A DNA stretch of 64,000 nucleotides, taken from positions 2,266,001-2,330,000 of the forward strand of contig NC_022080.4 of the NCBI RefSeq assembly GCF_000445995.2, in the 5' to 3' direction. This DNA is from Geobacillus genomosp. 3 (GTDB lineage: Bacteria > Bacillota > Bacilli > Bacillales > Anoxybacillaceae). Of this stretch, positions 45,362 to 54,990 are shown piece after piece (position 1 is the stretch's first letter; each line of letters starts with the position of its first letter). A program made the translations under genes and the position numbers. Below the pieces are notes generated by a model. That model had not been told where the DNA came from. It worked only from the letters and a program-made list of their open reading frames with translations, and did no database searches.

Positions 45362-45396
45362 CCCGCCCTTGCCACAGGGCGGCTTCATTTTTTAGG
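45362..45396 (+). terminator. Terminator after the 51-aa gene
   Basis: CGCCC (45364-45368) and GGGCG (45377-45381) pair, followed by GCTTCATTTTTT. Confidence 0.55.
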
Positions 45397-45410
45397 CGCC
45401 GCGCCTGGCA

Positions 45411-45469
45411 GCAAAAAGGCGACGCCAAAAAAAGTCGGTTTTGACCGCTTTTTAGGCTCGCCTTTTTGC
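45411..45469 (-). terminator. Terminator of spo0A
   Basis: GCAAAAAGGCGA (45411-45422) pairs perfectly with TCGCCTTTTTGC (45458-45469). Inside there is a second AAAAAAGTCGG/CCG-type hairpin. It lies 20 bases after the spo0A stop and can work in both directions. Confidence 0.7.
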
Positions 45470-45488
45470 CTTCACCGCGTTCCGTCCT

Positions 45489-46268
45489 TTATGACGCCTT
45501 ATGCTCAAGCCGCAGCTTGTCGGCCACCATCGCGATAAATTCGGAGTTCGTCGGCTTGGCTTTCGAAACGCTGACGGTGTAGCCGAACAGCGAAGAAATC
45601 GATTCGAGGTTGCCGCGGCTCCAGGCGACTTCAATGGCATGGCGGATGGCGCGCTCGACGCGGCTCGCGGTCGTGTTGTATTTTTTCGCGATGTCCGGGT
45701 AGAGCACTTTCGTGATCGAACCGAGCAATTCGATGTCATGGTATACCATGGCGATCGCCTCGCGCAAATACAAATACCCTTTAATATGGGCCGGGACGCC
45801 GATTTCATGGATGATGCTCGTAATGCTCGCATCTAAGTTTTTCGGCTTATTGTCGCGCGCTTGGTACGCCGGAGCTACTTTTTTGGCGGCTGGCGCGGTT
45901 TTTCCGTAAGTTTGCCGAATATGTTTGACTAAGTTTTCCATATCAAACGGTTTTAAAATGAAATAGGAAGCGCCGAGTTCGACCGCTTTTTTTGTCACAT
46001 CTTCCTGACCGAACGCCGTCAGCATAATGACATTCGGTTGGTGCTCAAAGCCGGTGCGGACTTTTTCAAGCACGGCCAAACCGTCTAAATGGGGCATAAT
46101 GATATCCAAAAGCAAAATGTCCGGCTGCTTCTCTTCAAGCAGGTGTAAGCAGTCTTGGCCGTTGTAGGCCGTACCGATTACTTCCATGTCCGGCTGGCTC
46201 GAAATATATTCATCAAGCAATGTCACCAATTCACGGTTATCATCGGCAATGCATACTTTAATGCTCAA
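45489..46268 (-). CDS. spo0A: Sporulation master response regulator Spo0A
   Basis: The 259-residue protein has a receiver domain ([10 protein letters not shown], phosphoacceptor Asp55 in [13 protein letters not shown], Lys in [13 protein letters not shown]) and the Spo0A-type DNA-binding domain ([71 protein letters not shown]). It is the phosphorelay endpoint that switches on sporulation. The start is TTG at 46268, nine bases after GGGGGAGG. Its promoter and first 35 codons are tandemly duplicated upstream. Confidence 0.97.
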
Positions 46269-46319
46269 AACAATCGTCCTCCCCCACTTTTCTTGCTATG
46301 TAAAATTCCTTTAACGTAC

Positions 46320-46347
46320 ATTCGACAGCAGTGGCAAAAAATCCTTT
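46320..46347 (-). promoter_or_regulatory. SigH promoter (Ps) of spo0A
   Basis: AAAGGATTT (46339-46347) and CGAAT (46320-46324), spaced by 14 bases on the minus strand, match the SigH consensus RWAGGAxxT-N14-HGAAT. TGTCGAA (46321-46327) overlapping the -10 is a 0A box. The start codon follows about 50 bases downstream. Confidence 0.85.
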
Positions 46348-46376
46348 TATTTTTCATAAATTAGCGAAAAACAAAA

Positions 46377-46438
46377 ATTATAACAAAAGACGAGTTCATT
46401 AGACAATATTTGCTCTCAAAAAATACGTATTTGTCGAA
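46377..46438 (-). promoter_or_regulatory. Vegetative promoter (Pv) and upstream 0A box of spo0A
   Basis: TTGTCT (46401-46406) and TATAAT (46377-46382) with an 18-base gap form a SigA promoter. The plus-strand TTTGTCGAA at 46430-46438 is a strong 0A box about 30 bases further upstream. This two-promoter layout with 0A boxes is the known Bacillus arrangement. Confidence 0.7.
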
Positions 46439-46444
46439 AAATCT

Positions 46445-46630
46445 TTACATGTTCCATTTTAACGGATGTTTCACCAAATATCTATGCCAAACCGGCAAAA
46501 ATTTTGCCGCCTTTTTTAAAAAAATGTAGGCCGTACCGATTACTTCCATGTCCGGCTGGCTCGAAATATATTCATCAAGCAATGTCACCAATTCACGGTT
46601 ATCATCGGCAATGCATACTTTAATGCTCAA
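46445..46630 (-). pseudogene. Truncated spo0A head with hybrid tail (61 codons)
   Basis: The distal repeat copy has its own TTG start and ribosome-binding site and encodes residues 1-35 of Spo0A, then runs through the junction into 26 out-of-context residues ([20 protein letters not shown]...). It lacks Asp55 and the DNA-binding domain. If expressed it would be a beta1-alpha1-beta2 fragment of the receiver. Most likely it is only a by-product of the duplication. Confidence 0.85.
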
Positions 46631-46681
46631 AACAATCGTCCTCCCCCACTTTTCTTGCTATGTAAAATTCCTTTAACGTAC

Positions 46682-46709
46682 ATTCGACAGCAGTGGCAAA
46701 AAATCCTTT
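46682..46709 (-). promoter_or_regulatory. Second copy of the spo0A SigH promoter
   Basis: Identical to 46320-46347, shifted by 362 bases. Transcripts from here read through the truncated head and the proximal promoters into spo0A. The Pv and 0A-box copies are at 46739-46800. Confidence 0.8.
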
Positions 46710-46900
46710 TATTTTTCATAAATTAGCGAAAAACAAAAATTATAACAAAAGACGAGTTCATTAGACAATATTTGCTCTCAAAAAATACGTATTTGTCGAA
46801 AAATCTTTACATGTTCCATTTTAACGGATGTTTCACCAAATATCTATGCCAAACCGGCAAAAATTTTGCCGCCTTTTTTAAAAAAAATTTGCCGGCAGCC

Positions 46901-46938
46901 AAAAAAGGCGGGCTGACCGGGTCAGCTCGCCTTTTTTT
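46901..46938 (-). terminator. Terminator of spoIVB
   Basis: AAAAAGGCG-GCTGAC pairs with GTCAGC-CGCCTTTTT with a three-base loop and one mismatch. The spoIVB stop codon (46922) lies inside it. Confidence 0.88.
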
Positions 46939-48217
46939 GTTTGCCATATACGTCGATTCCTGCTTCCTGCAACATCCATTCGATATGAACGCCATAGCCG
47001 GACGTCGGATCGTTAACAAAGACGTGTGTCACCGCACCGACAAGCTTTCCGTCTTGAATGATCGGGCTGCCGCTCATCCCTTGAACGATACCGCCCGTTT
47101 TCTTCAACAGGCGCGGATCGGTGACGCGAATGACGAGCCCTTTTGTTGCCGGGAACTTTTGCGGGACGGTACTCACAATTTCTACGTCAAATTGCTCGAC
47201 TTTGTTGTTTTCCACCACCGTCAGCATTTTCGCCGGCCCTTCTTTCACCTGGCTCGCCAAAGCGATTGGAATCGGTTTCTTGATCGGGCCGTCTGGCAAC
47301 GATTTGGTCAGCTTGCCGAAAATGCCAAACGGGCTGTTGTTCGTAATAGTGCCAATCACTTCCTCGCCATCGGAAAAGCGGGCCAATTTTTCACCTGGAT
47401 TGCCGCTCGTCCCCTTTTCAATGGACGTGACGGTTGAGCGCATAATTTGTCCATCTTGGACGACAATCGGCTTTTTTGTATCCATATCGGAAATGACATG
47501 GCCAAGTGCGCCGTATTTTTTCGACTTCGGGTCATAAAATGTCATCGTCCCGATGCCGGCAGCAGAATCGCGGATGTATAAGCCGATGCGGTACACGTCG
47601 TCATGCTTGTCTTTCAGCGGAACGAGCTTCGCCGTCATGGAGTGCTGGTCACGCAGAATTTGCAGATGAAGCGGTTTTCCTGTTTTGCCGGCTTCCTCAA
47701 TGAAAGGGGAGAGGTCGCTCATGTTTTCAATTTTTTGGCCGTTAATGCCGGTGATGATGTCGCCGACTTGGATGCCAGCCGCTTCTCCCGGCGATTTTTT
47801 CCCGTTTTCGGTTTCGACGAGATGATAACCGACGACGAGAACGCCGACCGTGTTGAGTTTCACGCCGATGGACTGCCCGCCGGGAATGACTTTCAGCGTC
47901 GGCAATACGTTGACATCCACTTGCTTAATCGGCATTCCGGCGACCTGCAAAATCAACGTTTCTTCTCCGCGCTGTTTCGCCTTTACAGACAATGAACCGT
48001 TTTTTTGCTCAACATTGAGCGTTTCGGGAGCGTTTCGGTCATTGGCGGCCGCTTGCACCGGAAGGGATGACGCCCGGAATTCGACCGTATCGCCTTCAAA
48101 CAGCACAAGCTTCTTTGGAATTTGCCAATATTCCTTCATCGGTTTGGAAAAACCGATCGCCATCAGTATGACAAGGAGAAGCACTCCTGCGATTTTTCGC
48201 GCCGTTTCTTTCTTCAA
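46922..48217 (-). CDS. spoIVB: SpoIVB serine peptidase
   Basis: The 431-residue protein has one N-terminal membrane helix ([16 protein letters not shown]), a PDZ domain ([28 protein letters not shown]) and the S55 peptidase domain with His in GALGHVISD and Ser in [15 protein letters not shown]. Made in the forespore under SigG, it enters the intermembrane space and triggers pro-SigK processing. It lies between recN and spo0A, as in other Bacillaceae. Confidence 0.96.
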   Translation of the reverse strand: MKKETARKIAGVLLLVILMAIGFSKPMKEYWQIPKKLVLFEGDTVEFRASSLPVQAAANDRNAPETLNVEQKNGSLSVKAKQRGEETLILQVAGMPIKQVDVNVLPTLKVIPGGQSIGVKLNTVGVLVVGYHLVETENGKKSPGEAAGIQVGDIITGINGQKIENMSDLSPFIEEAGKTGKPLHLQILRDQHSMTAKLVPLKDKHDDVYRIGLYIRDSAAGIGTMTFYDPKSKKYGALGHVISDMDTKKPIVVQDGQIMRSTVTSIEKGTSGNPGEKLARFSDGEEVIGTITNNSPFGIFGKLTKSLPDGPIKKPIPIALASQVKEGPAKMLTVVENNKVEQFDVEIVSTVPQKFPATKGLVIRVTDPRLLKKTGGIVQGMSGSPIIQDGKLVGAVTHVFVNDPTSGYGVHIEWMLQEAGIDVYGKQKKAS

Positions 48218-48311
48218 TGTCGTTCACTCTCCTCGCTCCCGCCTACACCATGCAAAAACGGTTACAGTTTTAATTTTGCCTGAACAGGGGAAAATATAAT
48301 CGCAGCGCTAA

Positions 48312-48354
48312 TAAAAAAAGCTGCCCGGAATGGATGGCGTTGCATCCCGGCAGC
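48312..48354 (-). terminator. Terminator of recN
   Basis: On the minus strand GCTGCC-GGGATG pairs with CAT-CC-GGGCAGC around a 12-base loop, followed by TTTTTTTAT. Confidence 0.75.
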
Positions 48355-48439
48355 ACATGAACGGCCTACGCCGGGACAGGTGGCATGGGGAGCGCCCGAC
48401 ATCGGATGAGACGGCATAGCATCATCGGGAAGCATAGCG

Positions 48440-50161
48440 TTATTGTTTCATTTTAGCCGCCAGCTCCAATAGCTCCTTGGCGTGTTGTTTCGTCAATTCT
48501 GTCATTTCGACGCCGGAAATCATCCGCCCGATTTCTTTTACCTTCTCCTCCTCATCCAACTTTTTCACCACTGTTTTCGTCCGCGTTCCGTCCGTTTCTT
48601 TGGCGATCAATAAATGCGTATCCGCCATGGCGGCCACTTGCGGCAGGTGAGAAATACATAGCACTTGTGAACCGCTGGCGATGCGGTAAATTTTTTCGGC
48701 GATCGCCTGGGCGACGCGGCCGCTGACGCCCGTGTCCACCTCGTCGAAAATAATCGAGGTCACCCCTTGATGTTTGGAAAAGATCGTTTTCAACGCCAAC
48801 ATAATACGTGACAGCTCCCCGCCTGAAGCAACTTTAACGAGCGGTTTCAACGGCTCGCCGACGTTCGTTGAGATGTAAAACTCAACGGCGTCGATGCCAT
48901 CTTCATGAAACTTCACCGGCACGCCATCGACTAACGGAGCATCAAGCGGTCCTTCACGCTTCGCAAAGAGAATGTCAAACTGTGTCTTCTCCATGTACAA
49001 ATCTTTCAACTCTTGGTGAATGCGCCCAATCAAATCCCGGGCGTACGCCTGGCGGACGTTGGTCACATGTTTCGCCTCAACAAGCAAATCACCCGTCACT
49101 GCCGCGAGCTGCCGTTCAAGCTCGTGCACATGCGTCTCGCGGTTTTCAATTGTCTCGATTTCCTCCGCAATCGCCCCAGCGTATTGCAAAATGTCGGCGA
49201 TCGTGGCGCCGTATTTCCGCTTTAACTGCTGGATTTCGGCGAGGCGGCTTTCAATGGCGTCAAGCCGCGCCGGGTCGTATTCGAGCTCCTCAAGCTGATC
49301 GCGCAGCTTGTACATGACGTCCTCGAGCAAATAGTAGCTGTTGGCCACCGTTTCATGCGCCTCTTTGAGCGATGCGTCCATCGCGGCGACGTCATCGAGC
49401 TGGATCATCGCCTCCCCGATTGAGTCAAGGCCGCGCCCTTCACCGGCGAGCGCTTCATAGCTCTTCTGGATGGCCCCGTATATCTTTTGAAAGTTGACGA
49501 TGCGCACTTTTTCTTCCATCAGCCGTTCGTCTTCCCCCGGCTCGAGCGTTGCCTGCTCGATTTCCCGCAGCTGGAATGTCAATAAATCGAGCCGATGCGC
49601 CATTTGTTGCTCATTTTCACTTAGCTTTTTTAACTTTTTCACCAACGCCTCATGCTGCTTATACACGGCGCGATAGCGGGCGAGCGCCTCCGCCACCTCC
49701 GCGCCGCCGAATTCGTCAAGAAGCGGTAAGTGGCGGGACGGATCCATCAACTCTTGGTGTTCATGCTGGCCGTGAATGTCGACAAGCGTCGCCCCGATGT
49801 CGCGCAATACGGCTGTCGTCACCAGCTTGCCGTTAATGCGGCAGACGCTTTTGCCATTGGCTAAAATGTCACGGCGCAAAACGACCATCCCTTCGTTCAC
49901 ATCGATGCCGACCTCGGCGCATTTTTGGCAGCACGGATGGCGGTTATCGTCAAGCAAAAACAGCCCTTCGATTTCCGCCTTTTCCGCGCCGAAACGAACA
50001 AACTCGGCGGAACCGCGCCCGCCGATCAATAAATGAATCGCATCGATGATGATCGATTTACCAGCCCCTGTTTCGCCGGTTAACACTGTCAGCCCTTTAT
50101 CAAACGACAACGAGAGCGATTCAATAATGGCAAAATTTTTAATCGACAGCTCGGCGAGCAT
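48440..50161 (-). CDS. recN: DNA repair protein RecN
   Basis: The 573-residue SMC-like ATPase has Walker A GETGAGKSIIIDAIHLL, a long central coiled coil (about 160-370), the signature VASGGELSRIMLAL and Walker B SIIFDEVDTGVSG. It acts early in double-strand-break repair by gathering DNA ends. Length and context (argR-recN-spoIVB) are standard. Confidence 0.97.
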   Translation of the reverse strand: MLAELSIKNFAIIESLSLSFDKGLTVLTGETGAGKSIIIDAIHLLIGGRGSAEFVRFGAEKAEIEGLFLLDDNRHPCCQKCAEVGIDVNEGMVVLRRDILANGKSVCRINGKLVTTAVLRDIGATLVDIHGQHEHQELMDPSRHLPLLDEFGGAEVAEALARYRAVYKQHEALVKKLKKLSENEQQMAHRLDLLTFQLREIEQATLEPGEDERLMEEKVRIVNFQKIYGAIQKSYEALAGEGRGLDSIGEAMIQLDDVAAMDASLKEAHETVANSYYLLEDVMYKLRDQLEELEYDPARLDAIESRLAEIQQLKRKYGATIADILQYAGAIAEEIETIENRETHVHELERQLAAVTGDLLVEAKHVTNVRQAYARDLIGRIHQELKDLYMEKTQFDILFAKREGPLDAPLVDGVPVKFHEDGIDAVEFYISTNVGEPLKPLVKVASGGELSRIMLALKTIFSKHQGVTSIIFDEVDTGVSGRVAQAIAEKIYRIASGSQVLCISHLPQVAAMADTHLLIAKETDGTRTKTVVKKLDEEEKVKEIGRMISGVEMTELTKQHAKELLELAAKMKQ

Positions 50162-50304
50162 TTCATCACCCCTTGAACATTCGAATCACGTATGTCTTGC
50201 CTATCTTACCCCTTATTATAGCACATACGTTCGAATTGACAAGCGAGGACCGTTCCCGTTTTCCTTCTCCCTGGCGCAGGGCGGAACATCGGGCCGGTCC
50301 TCGG

Positions 50305-50754
50305 TTAAAGCATGGACAACAGCTGGTTCGACACTTTTTTGGCGTCTTTTGGCGTCCGGCAAATGATTAAACATGTATCGTCGCCGCAAATCGTGCCGAC
50401 GATTTCATTCCAATCCAGGTTGTCAAGCAACACCCCGATGGCGTGGGCGTTGCCCGGCAGCGTCCGCAGCACGAGCAAGTTGCCGGTTCCATCAAGCTTA
50501 ATGAACACGTCAACAAGCGCTCGTTTCAGCTTCTGCAGCGGATTGAAACGCTGATCGGACGGAAGGCTGTATTTATAACGTCCGTTGGCCATCGGCACTT
50601 TGACAAGCTGCATCTCTTTAATGTCGCGCGAGACGGTCGCCTGGGTGACGTTAAAGCCGGCTTCTTTCAGCCGGTCGACGAGCTCATCTTGCGTTTCGAT
50701 GTCATTGTTCATAATAATTTCGCGAATTTTAATATGCCTTTGCCCTTTGTTCAA
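50305..50754 (-). CDS. argR: Arginine repressor ArgR/AhrC
   Basis: The 149-residue protein has the N-terminal winged helix ([40 protein letters not shown]) and the C-terminal oligomerisation/arginine domain ([35 protein letters not shown]). It represses arginine synthesis and activates its breakdown when arginine is bound as a hexamer. The gap to recN contains an inverted repeat GAGGACCG/CGGTCCTC. Confidence 0.95.
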   Translation of the reverse strand: MNKGQRHIKIREIIMNNDIETQDELVDRLKEAGFNVTQATVSRDIKEMQLVKVPMANGRYKYSLPSDQRFNPLQKLKRALVDVFIKLDGTGNLLVLRTLPGNAHAIGVLLDNLDWNEIVGTICGDDTCLIICRTPKDAKKVSNQLLSML

Positions 50755-50835
50755 GTTGCGCCACCTCCTCGCTTTCCAAGATGCCGGCTTTCCGGCCCCA
50801 GCCTCGGGGGGTTCACCGCGTTCCGCCGAGGATGC

Positions 50836-51687
50836 TTATTCAGCACCTGATTCCCGCTCCTTTGTCCGCAGGCGGTCGTGCGCCTCGTTCACAATGCGGG
50901 CGATCGGCACTGAAAGGCGGTTTTCCCCCTTCCGGCCTCCCCCGGGATAGACGGCATGAAGCAAAAACTCGATATTCCCATCGCCGCCGGTGATCGGTGA
51001 ATACGACAAATGGAGAACGTCGAATCCTTCCGCACAGGCAAATTGAACGATCGACTCGAGCACGTCCCGATGGACGTCCGGGTCGCGGACGATCCCTTTT
51101 TTGCCGACGTTTTCTTTGCCGGCTTCAAACTGCGGCTTGACGAGGGCGATTACATCACCGCCCGGCACAAGGACTGTTTTCACAACCGGCAAAATGAGAC
51201 GAAGCGAAATGAACGACACATCGATAACCGCCACTTCCGGCAGCCCTTTCGTAAACAAATCGGGCGTCACGTAGCGGAAGTTCGTCCGCTCCATCACAAC
51301 GACGCGCTCGTCTTGGCGCAGCTTCCAAGCGAGCTGATTGTAGCCGACGTCAACAGCGTACGATAGTCTCGCCCCGTTTTGTAAAGCGCAATCGGTGAAA
51401 CCGCCGGTCGAGGCGCCGATATCAAGCACAATTTTATGTTCGACACGAATGTGAAACTCGCGCAACGCTTTTTCGAGTTTTAAACCGCCGCGGCTGACGT
51501 ACGGAAGCGGATTGCCTTTCACCTCAAGCGGGATGTCAGCTGGCACTTTTTCCCCGGGCTTCTCGAGTCGGACGTCGTTTGAATAGACGAGTCCGGCCAT
51601 GATCGCCCGCTTCGCCTTTTCCCGCGTTTCCGCCAACCCGCGTTCGACAAGCAACACATCGAGCCGTTCTTTTTTTCCTTTCATCAT
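50836..51687 (-). CDS. tlyA: TlyA-family rRNA methyltransferase (YqxC)
   Basis: The 283-residue protein has an S4 RNA-binding domain at the N-terminus (RLDVLLVERGLAETREKAKRAIMAGLVYSND) and an FtsJ/Rossmann methyltransferase domain (VLDIGASTGGFTDCALQNGA; VAVIDVSFISLRLILP). It is predicted to 2'-O-methylate rRNA. It starts three bases after dxs and is followed by argR. Confidence 0.92.
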   Translation of the reverse strand: MMKGKKERLDVLLVERGLAETREKAKRAIMAGLVYSNDVRLEKPGEKVPADIPLEVKGNPLPYVSRGGLKLEKALREFHIRVEHKIVLDIGASTGGFTDCALQNGARLSYAVDVGYNQLAWKLRQDERVVVMERTNFRYVTPDLFTKGLPEVAVIDVSFISLRLILPVVKTVLVPGGDVIALVKPQFEAGKENVGKKGIVRDPDVHRDVLESIVQFACAEGFDVLHLSYSPITGGDGNIEFLLHAVYPGGGRKGENRLSVPIARIVNEAHDRLRTKERESGAE

Positions 51688-51690
51688 GTC

Positions 51691-53583
51691 TCAAGCCCTT
51701 TTTTGTTTTCTTGGCATGATCGTTTTAATGCGGTCAGCGACATGGGCTGCCGTCAGCCCAATTTCGCGCAGCAGCTCGCTGACGCCTCCGTGCTCGATAA
51801 AGCGGTCAGGGATGCCCATCCGTTCAATAACCGCTTGGTGATAGCCATGATCATGAGCAAATTCGAGCACAGCGCTGCCAAAACCGCCTTGCAATACCGC
51901 CTCTTCAATCGTTAATATCGGCAGACGGCTCTCGAGCAGTTCAAGAAGCATCGCTTCATCCATCGGCTTCAAAAAGCGGGCGTTGACGACTTTGACCGAC
52001 ACGCCGTCTTTCGCCAGTTGGTCGGACGCCTCAAGCGCCATGGAAACTGTTGTTCCAAATGTCAAGATCGCCGCATCGTTGCCATCGCGCAGCACTTCCC
52101 ACGTGCCGATCGGAATTTCTTTTAGCTCTTCATCGAGCGGCACGCCAAGCCCGTTCCCACGCGGAAAACGCATGGCGATCGGCCCGCCGTCGTAGCGGAT
52201 GGCCGTATACACCATGTGCTGGCCTTCATTTTCATCTTTTGGCATCATCAGCACCAAGTTTGGCACATGGCGCAAAAAGGCAATGTCAAACACCCCTTGA
52301 TGCGTTTCGCCGTCGGCGCCGACAAGCCCGGCGCGGTCGATGGCGAAAAAGACGTTTAAGTTTTGCCGGCATACATCATGGACGACTTGGTCGTACGCGC
52401 GCTGCAAAAACGTTGAATAAATGGCCAAAAACGGTTTCATTCCTTGCGTCGCCAACCCAGCCGCCAACGTCGTCGCATGCTGCTCGGCGATGCCGACATC
52501 AAACATCCGGTCCGGAAATTCGCTCGCAAACCCTTCAAGCTTCGAGCCGACCGGCATCGCCGGCGTAATGGCGACGATGCGCGGATCCGTGCGCGCGAGC
52601 CGGCGCACCGTTTCACTGACAAGGGCACTCCACGACGGCCCGGCTTCCTTCGCCTTCACAAATGTGCCGGTTTCGATTTTGTACGGGCCGGTGCCATGCC
52701 ACGTCCCGACTTTGTCGTTTTCCGCCGGGCTGTAGCCTTTCCCTTTTTTCGTGATCACATGAACAAGCACCGGTCCTTTCATCTTCTTCGCATAACGCAA
52801 ATTCTCGAACAGATCATCAAAATCGTGGCCGTCAACCGGGCCTAAATACGTAAACCCGAGCTCTTCAAAAAACACACCGGAAACGAGCAAATATTTTAAG
52901 CTGTCTTTCAAACGTTCGGCCGTGGCCGCCAGCTTGCCGCCGACCGCCGGGATGCGCTTGAGCAACAGCTCGAGCTCATCTTTCACCCATTGGTATTTGC
53001 CGGCGGTGCGCAGCCGGCCGAGAATGTTGTGCAGCGCCCCGACGTTCGGGGCGATCGACATTTCGTTGTCATTTAAAATGACGATCATATCCGTTTTTTC
53101 ATGGCCGATATGGTTGAGCGCCTCAAGCGCCATGCCGCCGGTTAACGCCCCATCACCGATGATCGGCACAATATATTCACCCGTCCCTTTTAAATCGCGG
53201 GCGATCGCCATGCCCATCGCGGCCGACAGCGACGTTGAGCTATGGCCCGTTTCCCAGACGTCATGCTCGCTTTCGCTCCGCTTCGGGAATCCGGACAACC
53301 CTTTATACTGACGGAGCGTATCGAATTCAGCGGCGCGCCCCGTCAAAATTTTATGCACGTACGATTGATGCCCGACATCCCAAATGAGTTTGTCTTTCGG
53401 GCTGTCAAACTCCCGGTGCAAAGCGACCGTCAGCTCGACGACTCCTAGATTCGGGCCGATGTGCCCTCCCGTTTTGGACAGCTTTTCAATTAAAAACCGC
53501 CGAATATCGGCGCTTAACTGTTTCAGTTCTGGAACGGACATCGCTTTTAATACGCGCGGATGTTCAATTTTCGTTAAATCCAA
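51691..53583 (-). CDS. dxs: 1-deoxy-D-xylulose-5-phosphate synthase
   Basis: The 630-residue transketolase-like enzyme has the ThDP site [22 protein letters not shown]...LNDNEMSI, a catalytic His in [28 protein letters not shown] with the glutamate, and a C-terminal domain. It makes DXP from pyruvate and glyceraldehyde-3-phosphate, the first step of the MEP isoprenoid pathway. ispA is the next isoprenoid gene upstream. Confidence 0.97.
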   Translation of the reverse strand: MDLTKIEHPRVLKAMSVPELKQLSADIRRFLIEKLSKTGGHIGPNLGVVELTVALHREFDSPKDKLIWDVGHQSYVHKILTGRAAEFDTLRQYKGLSGFPKRSESEHDVWETGHSSTSLSAAMGMAIARDLKGTGEYIVPIIGDGALTGGMALEALNHIGHEKTDMIVILNDNEMSIAPNVGALHNILGRLRTAGKYQWVKDELELLLKRIPAVGGKLAATAERLKDSLKYLLVSGVFFEELGFTYLGPVDGHDFDDLFENLRYAKKMKGPVLVHVITKKGKGYSPAENDKVGTWHGTGPYKIETGTFVKAKEAGPSWSALVSETVRRLARTDPRIVAITPAMPVGSKLEGFASEFPDRMFDVGIAEQHATTLAAGLATQGMKPFLAIYSTFLQRAYDQVVHDVCRQNLNVFFAIDRAGLVGADGETHQGVFDIAFLRHVPNLVLMMPKDENEGQHMVYTAIRYDGGPIAMRFPRGNGLGVPLDEELKEIPIGTWEVLRDGNDAAILTFGTTVSMALEASDQLAKDGVSVKVVNARFLKPMDEAMLLELLESRLPILTIEEAVLQGGFGSAVLEFAHDHGYHQAVIERMGIPDRFIEHGGVSELLREIGLTAAHVADRIKTIMPRKQKRA

Positions 53584-53862
53584 ATAAGATCACTCGCTTT
53601 CATTCGATCGTTCCCCGAGCCGGTTCTCCTATGATACAGGTAGTATTATTATACATGATTCGGCACGAAAAATCGACTTTTGCCGCTAAAACAAGCCGAT
53701 GTGCCAGCTCTGTTTAGTATAGCAAAAAAATAAATACAGAGAAAAAAAGCATGCTGAGGGGATAAGGGGAAATGGAGTGGGGCTTCTTGTCAAGCGGGAC
53801 AAAAAGCGGCCCCCCGGCTCCGAAGCGAAACAAAAAACGGAGCAAAGTCGGCCGCCTTACGA

Positions 53863-54756
53863 TTAGTGGTCACGGACAGCAACAAGTTCGCAAATATAGG
53901 CAAGCACGGCGCCATCAATGCCGGCTTGTTGCAAATGATGTTTCGCCGCATCAATATGAAACGCCAGTTTTTCTTTTGCGCCGGCAAGCGACAGCAATCC
54001 CGGGTACGTGGCCTTATTGTTTTCACGGTCGCTGCCGACCCGTTTGCCGATTTTTTCTTCCGTCCCTTCAATATCCAGAATATCGTCGCGAATTTGAAAA
54101 GCGAGGCCTAAATGGGCGGCAAATGCGTCAAGCTCTTGCATTTGCGCGGCGTTGGCGCCGCCGAGCAGCGCCCCGGCGTGCACGCTATATTGCAGCATTT
54201 TTCCGGTTTTATGCCGATGGATATATTCGAGCTCTGCCAGCGCCAGCGTTTTCCCCTCTCCTTCCATATCGGCCACTTGTCCGGCCACCATGCCTTCCGG
54301 ACCGGCCGCTTTCGCCAGCTGCGTGATCAACTGCACCCGGATGGCCGGGGGCACGCGTTCATCATTGATCTCGGCGATCAATTGAAATGCATACGTCAAC
54401 AGCCCGTCCCCCGCCAAAATCGCCATCGCCTCGCCGAACACTTTATGGTTCGTGGGCTTGCCGCGCCGTAAATCGTCATTGTCCATGCTCGGCAAATCGT
54501 CATGGATGAGCGAATACGTATGGATCATTTCAATGGCGCAAGCCACCGGCAAGCCGATCCCCGGGTTTTGACCGAGCGCTTGTACCGTTGACAACAACAA
54601 GAGCGGGCGAATGCGCTTGCCGCCGGCTTCAAGCGAGTAGGCCATCGCCTTTTTCAACGTCTCCGGACCGCGAAGCCGCGCAATGTAGCGCGACAATGCT
54701 GCCTCCACAGCCTGTTTTTGCTCGTTTAAAAATTGTTCGATCTGAAACTGCGCCAA
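53863..54756 (-). CDS. ispA: Farnesyl diphosphate synthase family
   Basis: The 297-residue prenyltransferase has the first Asp-rich motif SLIHDDLPSMDNDD and the second FQIRDDILDIEG, plus GGKRIRPLLLLSTVQ. It condenses IPP with DMAPP/GPP to farnesyl diphosphate. It starts three bases after xseB, matching the xseA-xseB-ispA order. About 280 bases separate it from dxs. Confidence 0.95.
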   Translation of the reverse strand: MAQFQIEQFLNEQKQAVEAALSRYIARLRGPETLKKAMAYSLEAGGKRIRPLLLLSTVQALGQNPGIGLPVACAIEMIHTYSLIHDDLPSMDNDDLRRGKPTNHKVFGEAMAILAGDGLLTYAFQLIAEINDERVPPAIRVQLITQLAKAAGPEGMVAGQVADMEGEGKTLALAELEYIHRHKTGKMLQYSVHAGALLGGANAAQMQELDAFAAHLGLAFQIRDDILDIEGTEEKIGKRVGSDRENNKATYPGLLSLAGAKEKLAFHIDAAKHHLQQAGIDGAVLAYICELVAVRDH

Positions 54757-54759
54757 CTG

Positions 54760-54990
54760 TCACGCCTCCTCTGGCGAAAAAGGGACAAGCTCGCCGTCTT
54801 CGCGCAACATATACTCGAGCTGCTTTTCAACGTGCTGCAATTTATCATGACAAAGCTTCGACAGTTTCATCCCTTCTTGGAAAAAGGCAATCGCATCTTC
54901 AAGCGGCACGTTTCCTTCCTCCAGTTTTTCGACGATCGCTTCCAACTGTTTCATTGCCTCTTCGAACGTCATTTCTTTTTCTTCGCTCAT
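54760..54990 (-). CDS. xseB: Exodeoxyribonuclease VII small subunit
   Basis: From the ATG at 54990 ([20 protein letters not shown]), behind GGAGGAG, the protein has 76 residues, the usual size. [31 protein letters not shown] is the family helix pair. A longer frame to 55023 lies inside xseA. It overlaps the xseA stop (ATGA). Confidence 0.95.
   Translation of the reverse strand: MSEEKEMTFEEAMKQLEAIVEKLEEGNVPLEDAIAFFQEGMKLSKLCHDKLQHVEKQLEYMLREDGELVPFSPEEA

Larger units (their letters stand above)
46163..46886. repeat. Perfect 362-bp tandem duplication of the spo0A 5' region
   Basis: Bases 46163-46524 recur at 46525-46886 with an exact 362-base offset, as far as I can check by eye without mismatch. 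Each unit has, on the minus strand, the spoIVB-spo0A spacer, the vegetative and SigH promoters, 0A boxes, ribosome-binding site and the first codons of spo0A up to GTAY. The junction lies between an A-tract (46524) and TGTAGG. A very recent slippage or unequal crossover event, or an assembly artefact, would explain it. Confidence 0.93.

Noticed and set aside
46163-46886. CRISPR-type repeat
   Set aside because: There are only two adjacent copies, 362 bases each, with no spacers; it is a simple tandem duplication.
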